A stretch of 64,000 nt of DNA. It comes from Rhodocollybia butyracea. Taxonomy: Eukaryota > Basidiomycota > Agaricomycetes > Agaricales > Omphalotaceae. Shown here piece after piece: positions 35,600 to 46,959 of this stretch. The stretch is taken from the NCBI GenBank assembly GCA_015501585.1, contig JADNRY010000132.1, positions 62,001-126,000 of the forward strand. The letters are read 5' to 3'. The notes below the pieces were generated by a model that was not told where the DNA came from, made no database searches, and was given only the letters and a program-made list of their open reading frames with translations. The translations under genes were made by a program, and so were the position numbers. Position 1 is the stretch's first letter. The number at the start of each line of letters is the position of its first letter.

Positions 35600-37166
35600 T
35601 CTTCTTCTGATATTCAGGGGATCTGTCAAGTAATTTGAGAAGCAGATTCCCATTTGCTTTCCTGAGTGAGCAACAGCAGATTAGAGAGGACTCTGAGGGG
35701 AGAAACTTTGATGCTGTCCTTGAAGACATTTTTGAACAGGTAGAGCAATCTGGTGATCAGCCAGAGAATGAGAAAAAATGCCTCCCTCCAGGATGGAGCT
35801 GTTAAAATTTACTTGTCCAATGTAAAGGACACAGTGGATAAGGCTCTCAAGAGCAAGACTATGCCTTCCTGCTATACTTCAGGAGGATTTTTTATAAGAC
35901 CATCCTCACTTTACTTTGCATTCAAAGAGGCCAGGCTGGAGAAAAGATTGGATCCAGTGCCAGCATATTTACCTTCTGTTTTTCTCTGGCTTCCCTTTGA
36001 ACTGGGTGAGGAGGATAGAGTCCTCTGTGTCAGTGATAACTGTATAAAGAAAGGTCAAAAAATGTCACCCAAGGGGGTGGAACACAACACCTATTGCCAG
36101 AAGGGTTATTGGATTGACTGAAAATTACTACATCTTAACCAAGAGGATTTTTTGCAGAGGTTGTAATGTAAGCATGCTTTGCTATGATCCAAGGGTCATG
36201 AAGCAGCTGAGTCCAGAGTTGGTTCAGGAGTTTCCAGCATTCCTCTCAGCACGAAGTAGAATGGACAAGAAACTTGTAGAATTGATTGGGCATGGAATGT
36301 CTGTAGGAGTCAACTCTCATATGCGGGCTAATATGCTTCGTGCAGCACATATGCGGCAATATGATCAGTCTAAACTCAAATATTATTATGCAATCACAGC
36401 TGCAAATGCATATCAAGATACTCTTAACAATGATAGGCAGCAGTTCAAACCCTCTTCAGAATACTCTGATAAAAGTGGTTACAGTGGCTTTCAACCTTCC
36501 AGATGGTACATTAACTCCCTTTACATTGACTAGGAGGACCGTGGTGTCCAATGACTGGCACACCAAACTTTGATAACGTGGTCAGAACAAGGTAAAGGTG
36601 CTGAGAATAAAATTTTCTATAAACTCCGTGAGCATCTAGCTTCATACTGGAATATTTTGAAGGATTGTCAATACACAAAAACCACAATGCTGGCCAGCAC
36701 TATACAGCGCAGAGCAAATGAAGCCCGGGTTCATTCATCTGAATATATTGCAAAAGTACTTCCTGCTGCATTGCCCAGCCAACCTGGAGTCCTTATTAGT
36801 TCTACTTTGGAAACCAATGATCTGGCCAATGAGTTAATGGATGTTGTTCCTGGGTCAGTTTCAGATGCTCACTCTTCTACATCCTATTCTATCCATCCCC
36901 GATCCATGGCAGCTGCTGCAGTTCAAAGCACGACAACAGATATGCATCCTCCTGCGCAATCACAGCTAAACATTGCTAGCAATCCCTTTGGAGTCTGGAA
37001 GTGGGGGTCTAGTTCCACATCTGCCACAGTACCAGAACCAGTATTTTTTTCATCCACACCTTGGAATAACACACGAGCACCCAGGAAATGTAGAATATGT
37101 AGGGAAACAAAATGTCCTGGGTCACAGAACCGCAAAAACTGTCCAAAATATGGTAAGAATCACTGA
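35600..37166 (+). pseudogene. DUF6729-like zinc protein relic (transposon-associated family)
   Basis: Pieces in three frames give CLPPGW, MPSCYTSGGFFIRPSSLYFAF, YLPSVFLWLPFEL, RGWNTTPIARRVIGL, LTKRIFCRGCNVS and VQEFPAFLSARSRMDK. That is the order of a domain expanded in agaricomycetes, often in transposon-like genes. Frame breaks occur near 35800 and in a G run at 36072-36076. After IDY-like residues (36531) the central part is missing, and the sequence resumes with a C-terminal region ending in a zinc motif CRICRETKCPGSQNRKNC (about 37090-37150). The domain name is from memory; a profile search would settle it. Confidence 0.5.
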
Positions 37167-37169
37167 CTC

Positions 37170-37866
37170 CAAGGTACGTGAATATCATATGAGAGTTGTA
37201 GGTCTGATCTAACTATTCCATAGAATTACATATTCTTCACAAAGAATTGCAGTGATCTGAACAGAGTATACTGTTATATTGTACTATCATGAATGTTTGT
37301 ATCTGCTCAATTAATTATATTCATTTCATCATGCACCCTGTCATGCCCCATACTCAACCCTACTTCCGACAAGCCCAATTCTGATGAACATGGCTTCCAC
37401 CATCAATCCCGACAAATGCATACTGCCTTACCGCGCGCCATCCATTCATTTCTCTATTGTAGCAACAGCTCTCCAATATGCCTCTGACTACGCACATAAT
37501 GCATAACTCTATTATTCCTTTCCGCCCACTCACCTTGTTCCATTTTGAGTCTTCTCCTTGTATTTTACTTGTTTCTGCTATTCCTTGTGTTTTCCTCCCT
37601 TTCATATTACCGACTTGCCTAATTATTCTTTACGACCCTATTATCCTTGGACACTTAAATACTTAGTTGATACTTCCAATACAGTAGATTTGCTATATTG
37701 AACAACTCCCCCAGTTACCGACTCATTTCATGACTTATCTGTTTCTTCACTCCGCAATATAACCTTCTTTGATCCCAATCTGTTGCGCATCATCAAGTCA
37801 GCTTCTGCTCAACTTTCCGATACCGCCTTATTGTCTTTGGAAATGCTTGCACTCCGTGGGTTCTAC
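37170..37866. other. Gap before solo LTR
   Basis: No feature supported. Confidence 0.35.
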
Positions 37867-38483
37867 TGTTAAGATTGTGCAAGACCGGCAGGTCTGGAAC
37901 GGAACCAAGAGAAGAATAGACTTTGACAAAGAAGTCGTTGGACCGGAACGGAAGCCGGAGGTAGAGTGGGACATGTGGTTTAGTTATTAACTAGACCCTT
38001 GTCACGCCGTATAGTCCTGAGAGAAGACTGACAGAGTTATGGCCAGTACAGCCGGAGAGTATCAAGAAGAGAGAAGGGACTAAGGCGGAACTTAGTTGGA
38101 ACAGAAGGTCTGGTTTATCCAAGTTAATATTTAAACTGAGGTTTACTGTACAAAGTCGTACTACTTATATACTAGGAGTCTGGGACTTCCGGATCGATAA
38201 AAGACAATAGTTGGAAATGAGTGCGGAAGACCGAAGTAAGTAATAGACTTATAAGACAATAATACTCAATAGTTCGGGAAGGGAATAGAATCGAAAGATA
38301 ATAAGAACCAATGATATAGTAATCCGGAATAGTCCATTGATGGAAGATAAGAGATAAGATGAAGATAAGTAAAGATAGATAAGATGACGGAAATGTACAG
38401 AACGGAATCAGAATGATGCCGGAATGATTGCCATAGTATTCCAATCATGATCCGGTTGTAGCGGGAACGGCATAATTGTAACA
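37867..38483. mobile_element. Solo LTR, 617 bp, with 4-bp direct flanks
   Basis: Starts TGTTAAGATTG and ends ATTGTAACA, with TGTTA/TAACA termini, flanked by CTAC on both sides (37863-37866 and 38484-38487). The first 290 bases match 63726-64000 with about 10% differences by eye, so both belong to one LTR family. Confidence 0.8.
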
Positions 38484-38689
38484 CTACCCTTAGAGTCGGA
38501 AACACTTCCTCTCATAGGCTTACTTGTTTAGTTCATTCTAAACTCACTTCTGGGTTCCGCTCACACTCCTCAAGTTGTCATTCCCAGATCAAGTACACTA
38601 TCTACGAATCGTCTCATCAGAACTATACCACCACTTCTATTTGAGATAGTACCTTATTAATCTGTCACCATAAGGATCCACCTAGATCC

Positions 38690-39150
38690 TTACACACCCC
38701 ATGTTGAACAACTTGGATTTCATCTGACATGTGCGCACCATAGCACACAACTTGGATTTCATCTGTACGTCCCATGTTGCACCATTTAAATTTCATTGTC
38801 CCATATTGTTTTGCTTGCGTGCAGATGAAATCCGAGTTGTGCAATTATTGCACAACTCGGATTTCATCTGCACGCAAGCAAAAACTCATGTCTGTGCATC
38901 TCATATCACACAGGTTGGATTTTATTGCATGTCCCAAGTCACACCACTTGGATTTCATCTGTGCACAACTTCAATCAGTGCATCCAATGGTGGATAACTT
39001 GGATTCTATCTGCATGTCCCGATTCCTGAGTCACAGTTCAGATTTCATCTGTGTCCCTTATATTGGACAACTTGGATTTCATCTACAGGTCCCAACTCCA
39101 AAGCAATGTGTGAAGTCACACAACTCAGATTTCATCTGCATGTCCCAAGT
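38690..39150. repeat. Minisatellite with GGATTTCATCTG core
   Basis: About ten irregular copies of a CACAACTTGGATTTCATCTG unit, spaced 30-50 bases by CATGTCCCA-like linkers. One inverted pair inside forms the palindrome at 38809-38883. Confidence 0.8.
38809..38883. repeat. 75-bp palindrome, 37-bp perfect arms
   Basis: Arms 38809-38845 and 38847-38883 are exact complements around a single base at 38846. They consist of one minisatellite unit and its inversion. Confidence 0.9.
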
Positions 39151-40069
39151 CACCAACAAGTCACACACATGTCAGGCAAATTGGATCTACACTTGAAACA
39201 ATATATCACAGATCCACCACATGAACACTTAATTGATGCTCCCAACATCCACTCTAGTGAAATTGTACATAAACAGTTAACAAGAAAAAAAAAAAAAGTA
39301 GTGCGGACACATGCGGGAATTGAACCTTTAACCTCGCGAAGATGCTAAAAAGAGTATTAACTAGAAATGGCATCACCAACCACACTATTATTACATGTTC
39401 TGACAGGTGTTAAACATGATGTATTTTTGAATTTCACGGGCCGGTTACAGATATGACACCAAAGTTGGTTAGGTATTGTCCGCGATGTAGAATGTTGAAG
39501 CATGGGACCGATGAGGGTTTTGAATCCAATGGTGACACATGACCTTGTCCAGCCGGGTGATACATCTGACTCTTTGTTGTCAGTGTCTGCTTGACACCAA
39601 GCCGCCCCGCCCTGCCCAACAAAACCTGGGCCGATCCCAATGGGCATCTCGCAGGTGATTCAATGAACCCAACAGCACCAACGGAATTGCACAATCCTAG
39701 TATAGTGGGATACACTTGTTCTTAAAAACTTTACATAGTTCTTAAATTGGTATATCATGGATAAAGTCATTTCTTTGAGAAAAGTGTGTCTCAAAGTTCC
39801 TGAATCCTATTCTCATCAGCTCACTCTCAGCTACAGCAGCGGTTTTCCTGACACTGGCAAATCTTGTCATCGAGGTCATGACTAGACGGGACTATCGACT
39901 GAGGCAAAAGGCCATAGATTGTTCCTCAGAAGATTGACTGAGTTTGCATTTGGAAAGTGGCATTGGACAAGAGAATGGATATGGGTTGGCAGGATCGGAA
40001 ATGGATTGGCTGGTTCTGACAGTAAAACTGACGGTATATAGCATCAGCAATGACAGAACAATTGTTGGG

Positions 40070-40437
40070 ATCAGGTCCGAAAAAGCCGTTTTTGCCTAGG
40101 TGACCTCAGAGTGGCCTAAGAAAAAACTAGGTGACCTATGAATCCTATGGCATCCTAGGAATTTGGGCTTGTGCCTTCTTAGCCAAGGCTCTTGAGGATT
40201 CCCTAGGGTATCCTAGGAAACCCCAGGGAAACCCCAGGGAAGCTCCAGGACAGCTCCAGGACAACCTGGGAACACCTGGGCAAGCCTAGGCTTGCCTAGG
40301 ATACCCTAGGGAGTCCTCAAGAGCCTTAACTGACAAGGCACAAGCCTAAATTCCTAGGATGCCATAGGATTCATAGGTCACCTAGTTTTCCTTAGGCCAC
40401 TCTGAGGTCACCTAGGCAAAAACGGCTTTTCCTGATG
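40070..40437. mobile_element. Foldback element family F1, copy 2
   Basis: Right end GGCTTTTCCTGATG as in the other copies; the left end has a small insertion (ATCAGGTCCGAAAAAGCC). The arms are CCTAGG-rich and complementary. Confidence 0.8.
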
Positions 40438-40566
40438 TCCTCTGCCACTTGGGTAAAGCAGTTTTACCTGAGCAGCAAAAGTCAAAAAGAATATTGAGTT
40501 CAAGGGAGCAACTGCCAAAAACAAATCGCATACAAATATTTCTGCAAATGATCAAATGATCAACGT

Positions 40567-40814
40567 TCACATGTTCACGGCTTGGCAAGCACTAGGAGCG
40601 CATTTGGAGGGAGTCTCATTATGAGGACAGTGAACAAGACTGAGTTTGACGTTGGATTCTGCACCAATCAGAGTCTGGGAGATTGTTGTCTCGCCTGGGC
40701 AGAAGCTCAATGATATAGACTCATGAATGCAAACGTACCGCGTTTCTTGACTGCTGGGGAAGTCTGCACAAAGGTGACGGAGGCGGTTGCAAGAACAATA
40801 CTTGTGACCTCCAT
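40567..40814 (-). CDS. Small secreted peptide candidate, 2 exons, 67 aa
   Basis: Exon 1 is 40814-40739 and exon 2 is 40694-40567, with a 44-bp GT-AG intron, in frame. The N-terminus MEVTSIVLATASVTFV looks like a signal peptide, followed by AVKKR, a dibasic site of the Kex2 type, right at the exon junction. The mature part has one N-glycosylation sequon (NET) and three cysteines near the end (VHC, SKC, SAC). The pattern fits small secreted or effector-like fungal proteins. No family is recognised and expression is unknown; a chance frame remains possible. Confidence 0.45.
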
Positions 40815-40991
40815 GGTAACCAAAAGTGAAGTATCCCTGGAAGAGAAAGAGGAACCAACTAGAGGCCTTTATATCTCCAAACCAAATCTTTTGCAGGCAG
40901 TGGTTACGCAATAGAATGTGCGGATGTGATGGACCTTGGAGTTGACACATGGCGGAAGGGTTTATGGATTAAAATGGTATAGTACGGTATA

Positions 40992-41248
40992 CAGTGGACA
41001 CAAAAACTGATGTCACCCCCCAAATCGGGAAGGTGGCTCCGGAGCCTGTTCAACTCCGTTTCAACCTCATCAAACCGATGTTAAAACAGTAGCAGCATCA
41101 TACATATACACTTGAATTTTCCTACTTTAAACTACATAGCTGACCATAATGCATCCATAAACATTGTGTCAATGCAGCAAAATGAAGTTTAGCCTGCTCC
41201 GGAGCTACTTTCCCAATTTGGGGGGTGACATCAGTTTTGCATCCACTG
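40992..41248. mobile_element. Tc1/mariner-like MITE, 257 bp
   Basis: Flanked by TA on both sides. Terminal inverted repeats of about 55 bases begin CAGTGGA and include CTGATGTCACCCCCCAAAT and CTCCGGAGC. No coding capacity. Confidence 0.85.
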
Positions 41249-41330
41249 TATGTACTTCAAGCCTGCCAGGTTACAACTTGAAACACCGATCCATGGACCT
41301 TATGGAATGTCTGAAATCTGTCTGGCACTA

Positions 41331-41585
41331 CTGTACTCATATGTATGGAGGCAACCGTCACGTGATCCGCCACGGTGCTGATGTAGCAACGAGCCCAGTT
41401 TTGACCATGACATGGGCGAAAACTGGCACCCAGAACCTGGGATTTTTGAAAAATTTCATAGATTCTTTGCATGTCACAGTCCTGAACTAGCAACCAGGCC
41501 AAAATTTGCTGTGACATCACGGTATTCTGGCAACACAACAAGGCCTCCGTGACCATGACTGTTGCCTCCATACATATGAGTACAG
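41331..41585. mobile_element. TA-flanked MITE family M2, copy 1 (255 bp)
   Basis: Flanked by TA. The terminal inverted repeats begin CTGTACTCATATGTATGGAG. A second copy in the opposite orientation is at 44172-44427 with high similarity over its full length. Confidence 0.9.
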
Positions 41586-43478
41586 TATACATATATTGAT
41601 GGGTAGGTCAGAACAGACAAACAACTGCTGAATTGTAATGAATACCTATAAGAATGCAGCAGAGCCTGACCCTATGTCATGGGAGGCAACAGAAGTATGG
41701 CTCTAGCTAGCCTCTCACCGAGCTGCTTGAGAAAGCTTTGAGAGGAGGCAGATCAGCGGCAATGGGTAGCCTGTCATTTAAGTATATGCAATGTTGAACA
41801 TCTGAGTCACAATCAACTTGTACCAGATACGACGCCAGGTCAAAGGATTTGAAACAAGAGGAGAACCTTTTGCACAACTTGAAGAGCACAGCATAGTTCA
41901 ACATTCTCCAAGAATGTATCTATTAGCTGTCCAGGTGTGTATTGCAGGCCAGTGTTCCTGCTTCATAAACGTTAAAATTATCAACTTCAGGGATATTCTC
42001 TGCATGCTGTCCAAGAAGACAATACTGAACTTGTCGCTCAGCTTTCTCTTGCAGCAGATTCTTGCAATGGTTTGAGGGTGTATTCTCCTTTGGACGATTC
42101 CTCATTTGTAGGATCAGATGTGTTTGGAGATTCATCATTTTGAATCTCCTCTTTGACTATAGGAGGAGATTCTATCTCCTCTTGTTCATCCTCTTCTTGG
42201 ATGACATACATACAGGGTTGTCCGTATTGTTCACAAGTAGGGTCATTTGCAAAATGTCCTGGTTTGCCACATCCGTAGCAGAGTTTTCTGGTGCTTGTGT
42301 CACCAGATGGTTTAGGTTTTGAACTCTTGGAGTTTGTTACCTGTCCTGTGCTTCTGAGTGTATTCTCAGTGTGCACTGGTTTTGCTTTATAATTGGAGAA
42401 ACAATGTTTCACCAGTTGAAATGGTTGTCTTTGACAATCACTGGACCAGTTTTATATGGTCCTGTACTACCACTTGGTTGTACCTTTGATTCACGGTGTA
42501 TTCACTTAGTGAGGTATTTCAAATCTTTGATACCTGGTTTCTTACGTGAAGTCACATAGTACTAGTCTTTGAGATGATGATTGTCCTCGAGTCTAGTCAC
42601 TGCTTTGACCAATGTTCTGAGTTTAGCATACTCCGGAACAATGCCCTGGTTTGCTAAATGCTTTAGCACCGTAATGGGTAACCCATTAATGAATTGGTCT
42701 TGCATAGCAGCTGGATTAGGAGGCCGTTGCATCCTTGCTGCCCATCTTATGAGGGTGGCATTATAATCTTGTACGCCTTGAGCAGGCAAGTATGTTACTT
42801 GTTCAAACTGCTGAGCAGCTTGATGTATAGTAGATGCTTATACACATCTATCAAAGATTCCTATTATGGTATCTTCAAATTTCCAGGATACTGTGATCCT
42901 GTGTGGTCCATCAACTTCATTGTTGTACCAGTCATGGGCTTTGTCCTTGAGGAACAGCCCAATACTTGGAGGCATGTTTTATTGTGGTCATTACCACAAT
43001 AGCAGTTTACTGCCATCCATCTGAGGAGGGTGGATAACCACCTCTCGAATATTTCTACGTCTGGCGTACCATCGTACGTATCAGGCAAAGGGATCTTTAT
43101 GTCCTTAGATCCGTCGATATTTGCGACGGGTTTTCCCACCGCATGAAGTATCATACGTCGATACACTCTGTGTACCTGGTGTTTCCATTGGGCACAATGT
43201 TTGTTGTCCCCAGTATTCTCTCACAGTTTGGCTGCAAGTTTTTGTCGCAGCTTACGCTGTTGCAATTTACTGAGATTTGTTTGGGGTTGAATTATATAAT
43301 TCACCCAGGAATTGTTAGATGAGGAGTCAGTATCTGACTCTTTGTTGTTATCATCTGATGATTCATCAGACCAAGGTGTACTTTTATGCTTTTTGTCTCT
43401 ATTGCTAGAGTCAGAACTGTCAGAGTTATCATCAGGATCTCCAGGTGTGCTGGAGGCATACCTAACTCTGCCACCCTT

Positions 43479-43841
43479 CATCAGGAAAAGCCATTTTTAC
43501 CTAGGTGACCTCAGAGTGGCCTAAGGAAAACTAGGTGATCTATGAATCCTATGGCATCCTAGGAATTTAGGCTTGTGCCTTGTCAGTCAAGGCTCTTGAG
43601 GATTCCCTAGGGTATCCTAGGAAACCCCAGCGAAGCTCCAGGACAGCTCTGGGAAGACCTGGGCAAGCCTGGGCAAACCTAGGCTTGCCCTGGGTTTGCC
43701 TAGGATACCCTAGGGAGTCCTCAAGAGCCTTAACTGACAAGGCACAAGCCCAAATTCCTAGGATCCCATAGGATCCATAGGTCACCTAGTTTTCCTTAGG
43801 CCACTCTGAGGTCACCTAGGCAAAAACGGCTTTTCCTGATG
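43479..43841. mobile_element. Foldback element family F1, copy 3 (363 bp)
   Basis: Ends CATCAGGAAAAGCC and complement, flanked by TT on both sides. The arms are nearly fully complementary. It interrupts the gag relic. Confidence 0.9.
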
Positions 43842-44171
43842 TTATAGGGTTGCGACAATTGTTCTTTATGAGAGGCAGTATCACTATACTCCCTGTCCCA
43901 GACTTCTCATGGAGTAGTCAGTTTGTCAAGGGGAATGCCATCACCATTGAATCCTACCATTGGTCAGGAAATGCAACCGGTATTGTACCGGTTGTTCTGA
44001 GACTGTAGTTGTGTTGTCTCTGAATTGCTACACAACTCTCCCAATTGCTCACTATCCCATTTGGGAGCGGCATACTAGGCAATCTTATTGCCGTCAGTAC
44101 AGGGTTCTCCTGTACTTCAATTATTTGTGGTACTGTTGTTGGTACTACAGGTTGTGGTATCGTTGCTGATA

Positions 44172-44427
44172 CTGTACTCGTATGTATGGAGGCAACGGTC
44201 ATGGTCATGGAGGCCTTGTTGCGTTGCCAGAATACCGTGATGTCACAGCAAATTTTGGCCTGGTTGCTAGTTCAGGACTGTGACATGCAAAGAATCTATG
44301 AAATTTTTCAAAAAATCCCAGGTTCTGGGTGCCAGTTTTCGCCCATGTCATGGTCAAAACTGGGCTCGTTGCTACATCAGCACCGTGACAGATCACGTGA
44401 CGGTTGCCTCCATACATATGAGTACAG
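44172..44427. mobile_element. MITE family M2, copy 2 (256 bp), inverted
   Basis: Flanked by TA, inverted relative to 41331-41585, inside the gag relic. Confidence 0.9.
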
Positions 44428-45989
44428 TACTACATTTTGTGGTGTTGGTAGTACTACTTGCTGTGGTACTATATTTTGTGTTACTACTGGTGGGATCACC
44501 ATAGTAATTGGCTCTTTCTTTATAGGAGCCTTCAGTTTAGCAGGTGCATTTTGTACTTGCTGTGTAACAGTTACTGGAGGTAATTTTTGTTGCGCTGTTG
44601 GTACTACTGTATGTAATACCATTGTGCTCGGACTCGGACCAGGTCCTTGCATGTTTTGACAAGCGACTTGTGTCATTGTCTGTGTTGGCACCATGCGTGC
44701 CATTACCAGTGTTTGTGGCACTATTGTTTTCATTTGTATTCCTTGTATAGGAATACTAACATCAACTAATCATTGATTTTTAAAATAATGTTCATTCAAT
44801 TCTTGAATGAATGTTTCGTGAGCTTTAATGAGGGACTCATTTTTTAATGGTCCCACTATTGTTGAACCAATCCATTGGATTGGGTCATTCATCTGTCTAC
44901 TAATCATAGGGGGAATAGGTAATGATCCTGGTCCTCTTGGGGCTGGAGACATTCTTCCTGTGAAGAGGTTCTGCCTCATTACTGGAGAGTAACAAAGCGG
45001 TATGGGTTCAATTGATTTACCCATTATCAATTTTGAAACATCAATAGCTGGAGATTCATTTGCATGAACTTCCGTATTTGGCGTATTGTTCACTCAGGCT
45101 TTTTGAATTTTCCTGAGCGTTACAAAGTCACCAAAGTTGTTATAGGGATTGCTTTGGCAATCCCCTGTTTCTACAACCTCATTTTCGGGGTTGTCAAATA
45201 GAACTTCACCCTCAGGTGGTTCTACCAGATCGAATGAATCTGTATGCCACATGTTATGTGTTGGCCTAAAGGACTCTTTAGGTCTCCGTTCTTGGGCATC
45301 TGGTGGTTCATATAGTCCCATCGTTTGATGGAACAAGTGAGTGGTAGGCTTTATGCCTCCCCAACGACTTGTTTGTTTGTTATCAGGTGGTATATCCGCC
45401 TGTAATACTGCCGGCGTTACTGCTGGCGGTTGTGCTATGGGCATTGCAATGCTTGTAATGTTACCAGGAGCTGGTAACAGTCTGGATTTAGTCGTTCCAG
45501 CTGGTCTGGACCAACATTCTACTGTGGTAGCTATACGGTTTAGTGCTTGTGCACCTTGCCCATAGAACTGTGATAGTTCTTGCATGGCCTCCTTGAGGTC
45601 GTTGTTGACTTGTAGTAGTCACTGTAGTTGTCGTCACAGAGTCTGGAATGGAAGTAAGCAAAATTTTGATAGCAGAGGGTAAATGGCCTATGGCCATGGC
45701 AACTGCAAATAACTTGGATATTGGTGTGAGATGTTACTAATGGATAAGCGAAACAGTGAGGCATTGCAAAGACCAGGGCTTACTTTCATCCCAATCAATA
45801 CAAGTGCATACTCTTTGAGGCATAAGATCTTGGATACAAATGAAGATTAATTTTGAGTAGGCGCTTGTGATGTATGTTGGAAATGCCGGATTTATTGCAG
45901 GGACAACTGGGAAATTATTTCTAGCGGCAGGGGTTGTAGCCAAGCAGGTATCACTGAGGTTAGGTTAAAAGCATTAGGCATCCAGACCT

Positions 45990-46343
45990 GTGGTTGTTGC
46001 CCTGCCTGAAATTTTCTCTAACAAACCGAAAATCTTCCTTGACCTTCCACAAAAAATGTCTCCTAAGCCTGCTTTCCAAGGTTTCCGTGTGGAATTCCTG
46101 ATGAAAGAGTTGGAAAGATACCACACTAGCAACCAAGTGGAAGACTGGGAGAGCTTTATTCTCCAAGCTACTCATCAATTGTTGAAGCACGCGCCACCTA
46201 GTCTGGACAAGAAAGAGGAGCCCTCAGCTGAGAGTCTGGCCAAGGTGAATGATGATATACCGGATCGAGAGGAGCCACTTCTGGAGCCTGGTGATGTGGG
46301 GTATGAAGACGCAATGAGAAAACATCAGGAGGAGGGTGCGTGA
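45990..46343 (+). pseudogene. N-terminal exon of an expanded agaricomycete protein family
   Basis: A frame with AFQGFRVEFLMKELERY and an acidic stretch up to AMRKHQ resembles the start of large mushroom proteins of unknown function often linked to transposons. No following exon is found before 46826. Recognition is from general pattern memory only. Confidence 0.3.
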
Positions 46344-46825
46344 AAGAAGGCACTTGTTGCCATACATGTTGCTTGTGTTTGTTTGGTTGAGCGCGTGACT
46401 CAGTTTGCTTCAGAAAATTTGTCGATGGCTTAACTATCACGGCAAGACCGCTAAAAATTTGTCCTGAGTGCTGAGGGTATGCTGACCAAAGGTGTGGCCA
46501 TGAAGGCACAACTACTCAAGGGTATGCTGTTCAAAAGTGTGAAATATTCAAATAGGTCCCTGTGTTTACAAAGTGTTGGCGCACATATAAGGTCAGCACG
46601 CTAATCTGGGCCCAGCACACAAAATCATGACATTGTTGGCACACAAAAATTGTGGTACTCAAAAAGTCATTACACAGCTCTGGTTAGTCATGAAACTTAC
46701 CATATTTGGTAAGTTCTAGTCTTGACTTAACCATATGATTGCTTGATTTGGCTTAATCTGGCTGTATTGCTTCAAAGTATTAGTAGATTATGAGTGAGCA
46801 ATGCAGTCACATGAAATAACACAGC

Positions 46826-46937
46826 CACAGGATGAGGTCAGACCGCTTTGACCAGTTAAAATAAGTAAATCATATCAGACTGATATGATATGATGGACTT
46901 GTTTGGGCTGGTCAAAGCAGTCTGACCTCATCCTGTG
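46826..46937. mobile_element. Small foldback at the 5' edge of the Ty3-type element
   Basis: Thirty-base arms 46826-46855 and 46908-46937 match at 29 of 30 positions, enclosing a second ATCATATCAG palindrome. It lies where the 5' leader and LTR of the downstream element would be expected. Confidence 0.8.
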
Positions 46938-46959
46938 ACCAGCACCACCAGGTAACGGA

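Larger units (their letters stand above)
42038..45600 (-). pseudogene. Ty3-type gag relic, interrupted by two small elements
   Basis: Minus-strand pieces give a Gln/Pro-rich N-terminal part, then IPLPDTYDGTPDVEIFERWLSTLLRW and the downstream YNATLIRWAARM...QFINGLP segment of the retrotransposon gag domain. A zinc knuckle CYGCGKPGHFANDPTC (CX2CX4HX6C) and an acidic tail follow. Foldback copy 3 and a MITE sit inside. Several stops and frame changes; no pol recognised to the left. Confidence 0.7.

Noticed and set aside
39290..39360. tRNA-like piece on the minus strand with GGTTCAATTCC and a following T run
   Set aside because: The B-box-like motif is there, but the T stem does not pair and no acceptor or anticodon arm is found.
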